From: Hofstenia miamia
Taxonomy: Eukaryota; Xenacoelomorpha; Acoela
Assembly (NCBI GenBank): GCA_004352715.1
Contig: SCFE01000047.1
Coordinates: forward strand, 1,600,046-1,664,045
Length of the DNA stretch: 64,000 nucleotides
Direction of reading: 5' to 3'
In this document: piece by piece, positions 34,382-45,300 of the stretch
Layout: every line of letters begins with the position of its first letter
Numbering within the stretch: position 1 is the stretch's first letter
Translations under genes and position numbers: made by a program
Notes under the pieces: model-generated
Databases searched by the model: none
The model's input: only the letters and a program-made list of their open reading frames with translations
Told to the model about the DNA's origin: nothing

Positions 34382-37300
34382 CTAAAGAATAGTTCCCCTC
34401 ATCAGAAAAAAAGCTGGATGCGCCCCTGGTCACTTAAAACCAGTCGGTCGCAATTAAGAATGGACTTTTGCATTTAATAAATTTATTAAACCAATTAAGA
34501 TAACTCCAATAAATTTGTCAACTATCGTAAATGTGCTCTTCAATCAGATCTAGGGGTAAGAAATACCTTAAGCAACTAAAAATTCCTGTCAGAAATGAAA
34601 TTTTTAGTAGACTACAGCCAACTTAAGTTGGCTGTGTACAGGCGTATTGGAAAACCTATGGTTCATTATTGAACGTTGTAAAATTTTTAGTGGGGAATAT
34701 GTACTTAAGGTTTTATAAGTCATTGGGATGAAAAATGATATTTGCTAACGAGCACGAAATTCCTCTCATGAACACAAGCTTCATCGACAAATTAGTTGTA
34801 ATTTTGTTAGCACAAAATAAATCAATCCTCTTGTATTTCAATCGCGTATGAGAAATAAGAAAAGGATTTCTGTCATTGGCTAATATATATATAATTGCAA
34901 GGAAATGAGCTATTTTCATAGCATTTTCAGGCTCAGGTTTCTACATGTGTTTGATGCAAAAATTAAACAAAGATTTTCATTAATAGCGAGTAGTAATTTA
35001 TATAAGCTTTGAACAGATGAGTGGATTATGCCGTCCGAATAACCAAACTAAAAAAGGATGGAAGAATGCTCAAGTAGGTATGCATTACATTATTTAGAAC
35101 CAAATGCAGATAGTTTCGTAAAAGTGGTCCGTCATTTTAATGTTATAAAATTAATTGCGTAAAATAATAAGGAAATTATAAACAATAATATTGCAAGACC
35201 TTCATTTTCAAAGTAATTGTGGAAAAATTTTAAACGTTATGCTTTAACTCTTTTTACTTTGATTTTATTGCCCATTCAAATTCAGATTTACAAACTGTAG
35301 GTAGAGTGAATGAGCTATTTCATATTTTTTCTAACTGAAACATGCGTTGGCTAACAAATGATTTACTACTAATCATGTTCAACTTCGTTTAGCTTTTTGT
35401 TTGTATCAAAGATGTCAAGAAACTATTTTCTGATCACATCTACATCTCTTCCAGTCACAAGTAACTAATATCTTCCCATTGTTGTAGGGGCTTGAATAAC
35501 CTCTATATATCTAAGCCTACGATAAATCTAAATTCACATCTAACTGAAATATCCTCAACATTACACTTTTCCTTAATTAATAATGTTTTTGAATTACAGA
35601 TTTGTACTCTGGGAGAAACTATACTTTTTATCATCAACCCTCTGCAAATACTAAAATATTGATGTTTTGATATTTGTTTGATGATTAATTTCACAAGGTC
35701 CTTCTCATCTAATAGAAGGACCTTTATTTCAGTCGAATTCACTGGCGATAAATACCTTCCATATGCAAAAATAATTTTTTTAATGTTTTAATAATTTGGT
35801 ATTTAGTAAATATATTTGTAATGTGCTGACATCTCTTGTTGAGGAACAAGGGATAACCACTATTAGAATAATTTATCATTGTTTATTCACGAAATGATTG
35901 ATGAAGAATTGTCAGTTCACTGCAGGACAATAACAATTACTAAATAATTGAATAAATTTATAAAAAATTTATAAAAATGTAAGAAAAAATTTTAAAGTAT
36001 AGATCAAAGACAATCGTACAAAATCATTCAAGTCTTCAAATTCCAATAGTTCTTTAGAATTGTCTATTTTCATTAAGGAACGAGGGACAATTTCAATGGC
36101 TGGGACCAGCTTCAGAAACGAATTATTGTTAAAAAACGGATTATTTAAAATTAGTTTTGCAAATTTACAAATATGAAGGGGAGCCAAGTTCGTATATGGT
36201 GTCAAAGTATTTAGTGGGGCTTGCAATAGAAGAGGGCTAAGTCCAAATCCACTGGTTGCCGTATTTTATATTAAAATGGCCCCATCCAATTTTTTACAAA
36301 AGCCGCTAATATCTACCATTAATATCAATCATATTTTTTAATGTTAATTTGCAGCAAACTCTAGGTTTAATGTTACTAAGAATAACAATGTTACTTAAGC
36401 ATTAAATTTCTTCTTGATCTGATTTTTTAAAATATTTATAAATTCCAAGGTCTCATTAGTTGAAGCCTATTGACTGTTTTAAATGAAACCTGAAATCATT
36501 CTCCGTTGCTTTTATTTTCCGTCAATCATGTTCTGAAGTAGGCGAGTCAACAATAACATAAAAATATAGCTTGAAAGTTGAATTATTATTATATTTTCAG
36601 CATATTTGGTTAATCTTAGCCCTATATAGCTTAGTAGTAGGTTATATCAGGTTGTTATTATGCATAAGTCCAATGTTTTAGATAAACAGAATATACCTTT
36701 GTCAAATAGCCATAAAACAATAACTTTCTAGGACCACTTAAATTTGTCTGGGAACGCAGCTGTAAGTCTTCTGGGAGATTTTTAAATATAGTATGAGTCT
36801 GTAGCCATTCCATCTGGTTTTGGGACTCTTGCTCATGCACAGAATCATTTGCAATACTACACATGTTTACGCTGATATCGAGAGCTTCTTTTAGATCTTG
36901 GAAATCCTCGCTGTCCGCTGGGGTGACTTTAAGAATCTAGGAATATAAAGAATTAAAGAAAAATAAATTTATTGTTTTGTCAAATTACTTATAAATTTTG
37001 ACTGATTATGTTTTACATTGCGTGTGAAAATTAACCATAAAATGATTAGCATCTTGGCTTTTTAGTATTCATTGTATTTTTTTACAATTTTCCAATACTA
37101 ATTTTTTTAAAATTAATAGCATCGACTAAGTATTAAAAAGCATACAGTTAGTAACATAATATTGAGTTACTAATACATTAAAAAACTATTTTATGGATCT
37201 TATGTAATCAATAGATATTGTCAGATCACATTTTGATCTTGTTGAATAACTTCAAACCACTTTCGAAAAAATGTGTTACTGTGGAATCTCAAACTTCAAA

Positions 37301-40300
37301 TACGAATTAACAGTTTTGAAAAGAATTAAAGCATGAATATGGGTGTGCAACGCCTACGATGACTTAATCAAAATATTATTGTATTCAAAATGTATTATGC
37401 ACAAACAGCATTATATGTATTTAGTAGATCTAAGTATTTCTTGCAGTTACCAAGTTGACGTACAAGTCAAACGTATGAAACCTTATAGATTTTCCACATT
37501 TGCTGATTTTGACTCCATTTTCTAACGCTTTTGCTTGAGAAATTCTACATCAGTGGAAGTACTGCTATCTATGTTATACAGGATTGAATCCAAAAAATTC
37601 AAAGGAGGATGATGCAGTCTTTTTTTATTAATAAATAGCTTTATTATAGTTATGAAAAAATATATTCCATTTGCAGAAGCTATATATATATATATGTATA
37701 TATATCACGCAAAAATACGCAAATATATATAGAAAAAAAATGGTAAAATTAGTAACCGCAAACAATAAAAGCAGAAATTACGATATATAATATTCATTAA
37801 ATTGAAGTAACAAATACTTTTTTCCACGATTTCCACACCTCATTTTGTAGAGCTATGGAACAACAATCTAAGGGTTAGATCCTGAACAAGTAAAAAATAC
37901 TTGAAAATTTGTTTATCATATGGTTATTGAATAGCTTCAGTTGATGTTGGGCTGGAGAAATTTAAAGATGGTTTTTAGATTTTATCAACCAACGTGGTAT
38001 TACATTGCTTAAGCCTCTGCCTTAACAAGGAAGAAAATCAATTATAACTGATGAGATTTTTGGCGTTCTTCAAAAAAGACTCAATCAGTTTTAGCACAGC
38101 TTTCTCTGCAAGCTGTTGATCAAATATTTGAGCAACAATATGTTTCAAGCCTTGAAAGGAATACTAAGTTTCAGTGTTTCACAATCAGAAAATTTTTTTC
38201 ATATCAATCTTTCACAGCTTACTGCCAATATACTGCCTAAGCTTTAGTTCACCACGAAAGTCCAATTGTTTCTAATTTATTAGTAAATATGGCCAAGAAC
38301 TTCAAAGAGTTGAAAAACTTCATTTACGAGATCAAAAGTGTTGAGGTACTTCACAGGTGATAACGGATATGAAATTATGCTTCTATTTGAACTGACGCAT
38401 TAAATATTGATAGGCATAGTCGGCTTTTGTAGATACCACTGAAAAAATGTAGTACAATGACTTTTTCAATTTTATGCCTTGTAATATATACCCATTACTT
38501 GGAAGACAAGTTATTATTGTTATTTTATTGTTATTTTACTTACCAAAAATAAAATAAAATTACTACCAAATCAACAATTTCATAAAAGGAAACAGTTAAC
38601 AGATTTACACCTGTTTTAAATGTTGGAAGCACTTGTCGACCAGCAACTCTTCACAAATTGCACCTCGTGGGTTCCTACATAAATCTGTTATTGAATTTGT
38701 TTTCAGACTTAGTTATGAATTAATCTTGCTGTATGTCTCATTGGATTCATTAATTCACTCTCTTTATCAGAAAACCATCACCAGTAAAATATTACTGGTG
38801 ACTAGCACCCAGATGCAACCAATTAAGTAATAAGTTCTTCGAATGAAAGATAATAATACATAAGTAAATCATCTTGTGTATGGTCATGAATGGTTCACGT
38901 TATGCAAGTCAGTGATTGACATAAACTGCGTCAGGTTGAAATTAAAAAACCTTCTATTACGCAACAATGCAAGCGAGTCAACCCAAATGCTGTGAATGCT
39001 ATATAATTTATAAACAAATGCATACCTTTAGAGACAATATGTAAACAACTTTGCCGTTGGTCGGTGAAAATTGTGAAATAAATTTTCTAACCAGTGGATA
39101 AATCAGCTAAGTTGCATTTATTCCATCTATTTATCTATCTATCTATCTATTTATCTATCTATCTATAATGTATAAAGAAATATTATTTACTAAGCAATAA
39201 TTTACACACATCACGTTCAAAAGCTCAAAATTTACATTTCGAAATATATTTCAATAACATCAACGTTTGCAGTGAATATTAAACCACTCTAAAACATTCA
39301 GCGCTTCGCTTTTAACTAAATTGATTGAGTCATATTCCTCCATTTAAAAGTTAATTTGTTGTTGAGGAAACAGCACGACTGGGAATGGAAATTAAAAACA
39401 ATACTAAAATTTCGAAAACAATGTACTAAAGTTTTTTCATAATTAAAACTTTTCAACTAGAATTCTGTAGACAATAAATTTAATAACTTAAGAAATTCGA
39501 GTTCTACAATACTTCAAACAAAATCAACGTCATTATATATGCGATATGTGTCATAAAAAATGAGCTGCGTAGCAGTTATTTATTTATGTTTGGCTTTAAC
39601 TAATCATAGGGTCAACCTGTTTACTCAATGGAGAGTTTTGTCAACTTTTCTCTGAATTGTAGTAGCATCATAAATTATATCAAGATGTTACTATGGTTGC
39701 ATGATTGGGTTTAATTCTTGAAAAAAAACATTATATTAGAATAATTTTCTGTTATTTTAGAATATTTTATTAAATAACAGTGATATTTTCATTGAAATAC
39801 AGTGTAACTGGAAAATAAAATTCGACAAGAGGAACATGTTGCTTTTATAAAATCTCTTCTCTTATGTAAATCAGTATTAAACAGGTTTACGCTGAAGCAG
39901 AACAGGTTAGGTCAGATCTATGTGTGTAGATGAGCTAATCTCTAATATACAATGCAATCTTGATTAAAAATTTATTGCGGTTATGATACCAATACCATGC
40001 AAGATTTGGAGAAAAAATTTGAAATTAAACAGCACTACAATTGAAATTTTTGAGGCTCTTCATTGATACATGCGCATAGCGCATTGCAATTTTCGTTTAT
40101 ACGTGCGTTTTTACAATTATAGAGAAAAAAGCTTGAATTACTTAATTTATTATAGCATGGTTTTGGACTCAAGGAGCCATTCAAAAATTTGAAGTAAAAA
40201 ACTGGAAGCTTGCTTTTGTAATTTTATAAACCTGCTGTTATATATGGCATGAAAAAATTTCATATATTTCGCGTTTTAGAGCAGACTTCAAAATAAAAAT

Positions 40301-42099
40301 TAGGTAAATGTTTTAAAATAATTCCAAAATTTAGATTTTTGCTATTATAATGCTGTTCACGCTACCTCGGAATCTGCAGCTGCCTTCAACTGGTTTGAAA
40401 TTCAAAATTGCCGCCCTAAGGTGTTTTAAATGGCGGAAAGTTCAATTTTTCAATGCGTTGCATTTATTATTTTGTCTAAATGCATTTCTTTCTGTGGGTG
40501 CATCTACTCGTTTTCATTAGATCTATATGTCACTGTTAGTTTAGTTAAATTTTGACTGGATTAAAATTACTTCAATGTTCAGTTTATAAATATATATATA
40601 TGTATTTAATGTGACAAAGCGCTGACATTACAAAGTAAAAATAAATTAAAATAATGTTATACAAAGGGCAAACATTAGTGTATATTTATTTTCTTATAGA
40701 AAACTACCTTTGTAAATTACTTGTATTTAGAGGAAACTCTATTTCCGCTTCCAGCAAAATAGAGGTCATTGAATCAATTAATTGGTTTTGTAATTTTACT
40801 TTCATTGGTTTTTGCTAGACTTTATTCTCTACGGAGAATCATTTATTTTGCTCGTACGCGTAATGAGCGCGATTTCATACAATATTTCCATTTTAAAGTT
40901 ATGAAAAATGTAGAAATTCAGCAAAAATAATTTGAAAGATAATTTATTCAAGGATTTTCATTATATAACAATAATTGTAAGTACAATTCAAACTTATAAT
41001 AATTGGGTGTAATTGCTAATTATTTGCATATGTAAATTGGATTACTGTTTTAAATGAAGCTATAAATGTATTTAGCTATTATTTAAGAATATTTATTAAG
41101 CATGCTTCCTTTTAAATTGAGTTCTATGGACAATCTAGTGCCCACAATATTTAACTGACACAAAATGCGACGGTCAATCATTTTACACAAAACTTTTGTA
41201 CTGAATAGTATTCTTAAAAAATTTGTGATGCTTGACAGTACTTGAAATACCGTGTCTGAAGTTAGAGACTAAAATGAACTGAGCGCAGTAATGCTTTTGC
41301 AGAAATGGGTCGAAAGCGATAACTCATTAAACCCCAAACATATGGATTTTCGGCTTTTATGATTACATTGGCTAAACTTTATAATTTAACTAAATTTCTA
41401 TCCTAAATTTTCCTGATATAAGCAAAAGACTTTTAAGAAATATAATTGATTCCATCTTGAACTAAATGGAGAGACATTAAACCAAGCATGTACAGTAGAT
41501 ATCATACTTACATCACATAAATCATATTATGATGAATATACTTTAGTTAAGCAATTGTGTTAATAAATTTTAATGTACATGTAGCTAAAGTTTAAATTCC
41601 AAGGGGATTGTGTAAAAAAATTAAAGAAATATTGAAACATTTGACGAATCAATGGAACTCTTATTAGCATAACTGGATAATAAATATTCATATGGTCAAA
41701 AAAAAAATTGCCAACTTTTGTTGGAAATACGAGTCATATTCCCATAGACTGCAAATTGTAATTGCAAGTATATTCACTTACTTAATTTTTTTTCTATTGG
41801 AGTATATATATGAATTATGATGTGGAACTACAACTTATTGTGGTAAACATTACATATGTTGACATTCAAAGTGCAAGGTTGAATTTCAGTTAAGCAATTT
41901 GAAAACCTTCGATTTTTGAAAATGATATAAAAAAAAAAATATATATATATANNNNNNNNNNNNNNNNNNNNNNNNNNNNNNNNNNNNNNNNNNNNNNNNN
42001 NNNNNNNNNNNNNNNNNNNNNNNNNNNNNNNNNNNNNNNNNNNNNNNNNNNNNNNNNNNNNNNNNNNNNNNNNNNNNNNNNNNNNNNNNNNNNNNNNNN

Positions 42100-42132
<33 letters not shown>

Positions 42133-42354
42133 TGCTTAGTAAATGATTATCAGGTAGGTGAGTGATCTTGAAGAAATTAAACAGTTAAATTATCAAATTC
42201 AAAGTAAAATCGCTGTAACAATTCAATTCATTTCTTACTGCTTGCCTATTCTTGGGGTAGAATTTCAGGACTATTAGTACACTAATATTTCTGAGAGGAA
42301 AAATTTGCGGTTTTATTTCTTTAGAAACTAATTCAACTGAATCTAATTAAATAT

Positions 42355-42385
<31 letters not shown>

Positions 42386-45300
42386 TATATCATTTTTCAA
42401 ATTTTTTCGAACTATGAAAAAAGAAATGTTAATAAAAATTTTAAAATTTTTTAACTCGAAGTGTTACTTAGTTTTTACATGAGCTCATTGAAAATAACAA
42501 CTAACTTCACTTTATTATGCATTGCGCAATAACTCCGAAAATACTTGTAGACCGTATAAAATTGTTGTATGCTTAAAAAGGGTGATATAATGTTTGAGGT
42601 CATTGAGTAGTTCGAACTTGATTTATGCACTTTTTCATCATATTTCGATTAAAATGTAAAGATTCAGTTTATCTGTTAAACATATTTTATCACATTGTAA
42701 TAAAAGGACTACACTACCACACTCGTTTTGATATATACAATGCTTAATATGTTGGAAAAAATAAATGCATTAAAAAATTTTGTGCGAAGCATTAATATAC
42801 TGACAATTAGAATGTAACTGCATAAATAAATAAGAGGAAAAATACCGTTCGCAGTCTATTCAATATGGAAAAATGTCCCAGCACTAATTTTCATTGAACA
42901 TAATAATTAGAAAAGCAAAAGCATGCAATTAGACAACGTGATTGGTTGACTTGAAGGAGCCGTCCTGGTAGATACCACTCGTAGAATACGTTTTAATATT
43001 CATTATTTAACGCAAGAAATTAAATGAAATTCTCAATTACACCATCAAAGAACATTTCAAATTGACAAAAAGATGAAAAAATAAATTGATGTAAAGCACA
43101 CTGAAAAGAGATTTATTTCAAGCAATATAATCTATACATTGTAAGGCTAAAATTGTGGAAGAATTTTTTTAGGGAAATTCTTCGTGAATAATTGACTTTG
43201 TAACAATAATATATTCATAATAATAATAATAGTTATTATTATTATTATAATAATAAAAAATAGTATTATTTTTAATGTAGTAATAAATAGATTTACTACC
43301 GTAGTTCAGCTTTAAGAATTCTTTATTAAACGATGTAGATGCACGATGATAGGCATGAGTTGCAAGGGCAAACAAGATGAATAAGTACATCTATTACCAC
43401 CATTAAAAATGGAATTGAAAATTATAAATGATTTTTTTGGCAGAATTAATTAGTATTTGTGTTGATATGAATAAAGTTTGTAAAGCGAGTTAAGATAGAT
43501 ATAAGCTGTCCTGGAGTTCTTCATATGTGTTATTTGAAAAAGAATTAAATCCTGGTTGGTTCGGGTATACAAAGATATGATATGAAAAGCATTGAGGTAT
43601 AAACAATTTGTTAGAAGTGAACTTTCTAAGAAACTGAGAAACATTACACTTCAACATGCCAAAATGGTATATGCCTGTAAAAATGATACAGGGATTATAT
43701 AAGAAGTAGTTAAAATTGGGTCCAATAGTAAGTTAACTTCCGGAGAAAAACTCATACGAAATTATGTTTAGAGCAATTACATTTTTCAGTGAAATTGGCA
43801 GCCAAGATTCTTTTACTTCAAGATGCTTAACACTATGGAATGATTTATGCGTTTATGTAGAACAAAAAAATCTACAAGCATTTTAATAATAAAAAGGTAT
43901 CTTCGATTACACCGGTAGTCACTACTGGGCTAATTAAAAACAATGATAAAATATGTTTAAAATGCATTTCAAAAGTAATCCTTTTGTAAAATTTGTAGTG
44001 TGGGGGATAGGGTAGGCGGATGAATATGCTAGTGCTGTAACTTTATTATGATTTAATATGATTTATTCAATCAGCCATAAATTTTTTATGAGATAAGAAA
44101 AATATTCTAATACGATATCTAGGATTTGCTTGAAGAAATTTTTATACTTGGCCTGAGTGTGCGACGGTCTAAGCCTTAGTACTCAGGGCTGGAAGTGGTC
44201 TAAGACTTTTAAGACTTATTAACAAAATTATTTTAAGAAATTCACCGTTATTCTTTAACAACTTTGCTAAGGATTTTATCAGACCTAGTCTTAGTATAAT
44301 TTCGAAACATTGTTCCTGAATTTCATGTCGATTCATATTGACCATTAATTAAATTTGTTTAAAATCAAGAGATGGAAGTGGACCGGATAGATCTGAGGTG
44401 GCAAGTGAGACAACTCGTGTGAGTATTGGCAAGGTGTTTCTAAATTAGGTGTCCATGAGGAAAACAATATTATTGATTTTAGAATTACAGAACCTAGAAA
44501 TTGAGAATTTATGTTTCTAAATGTGATCTGCTTGGTTGTATTTGGGAATTTTGTTACAACGTGGGAAACTATTTATCATGCATATTTAACTCATGAATAA
44601 CAATTCCAATTTGATTTAATTAGTACAAGCAAATATTGGTGTGTGGGCCGGACCGATGCCCGCTGGCAGCCCATGGCCCGTGGACTCGGGCAGACCACAG
44701 CCGGACTAAAATATTAACGAGCGGGCATGGGTTGACATAGAGAAGAAAAGTAAAAGTATTATAAGTCTAATCTTTTTACTATAACTCAAAACACAATATC
44801 TGTTTACAATTCTGTTTGCTATATCTCAAATCACAAATTTATTGTATCTCAAATCTACCACAGGTAAATTTAAGAGCTGATAGTAATGTTTTTATTGGAT
44901 TTGGAGTAATTTACAGCTACATAATGAAATTACGCTCTGGCGGGCTAAGAATTGAACAGCGAGCCCGGGCGGGCATTAAAAATCGGATTCCCGCACATCA
45001 CTACTAGTAAGCTCATCTTGATTTGCTTGAATAGGAGGTGCAATTATTACTCTAATACAGAGTGTGAATATCGTTGTATATTGCATAAAAAGCTTTTCTT
45101 AGGACTTCATTTTATAATCACATTTATAGTATATTTTACAATTACAGTTTTTGTCACTTTCCTAGTGGAAATATTACAATGTAGCAGTCATTTAAAAAAA
45201 CCTAATCTGTTTCTTCTAAATCGTAGAGGATTCATGATTGTGAGGCTAGGCCAAGGATGAGAATCTATTATATGAAGCCTTAACGCATGTTTTTACGCAT

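Larger units (their letters stand above)
28346..36696. other. Intersectin intron (PH), 8.4 kb
   Basis: It holds LINE family A copy 1, a Tc1 relic, a 1.9-kb hAT-type element and TA repeats. The minus-strand frames at 35503-35742 and 35969-36226 are open but show no recognisable domain or splice context, so I do not call genes from them. Confidence 0.5.

Noticed and set aside
35503-36226. Two neighbouring minus-strand frames (79 and 85 codons) in the intersectin intron
   Set aside because: No domain, no matching splice phases and no similarity to intersectin. They are AT-rich and probably chance frames or unrecognised repeat.
41938-42130. TA array considered as a cruciform or matrix-attachment element
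   Set aside because: It is a simple microsatellite with an assembly gap, like many others here, and nothing specific supports a function.
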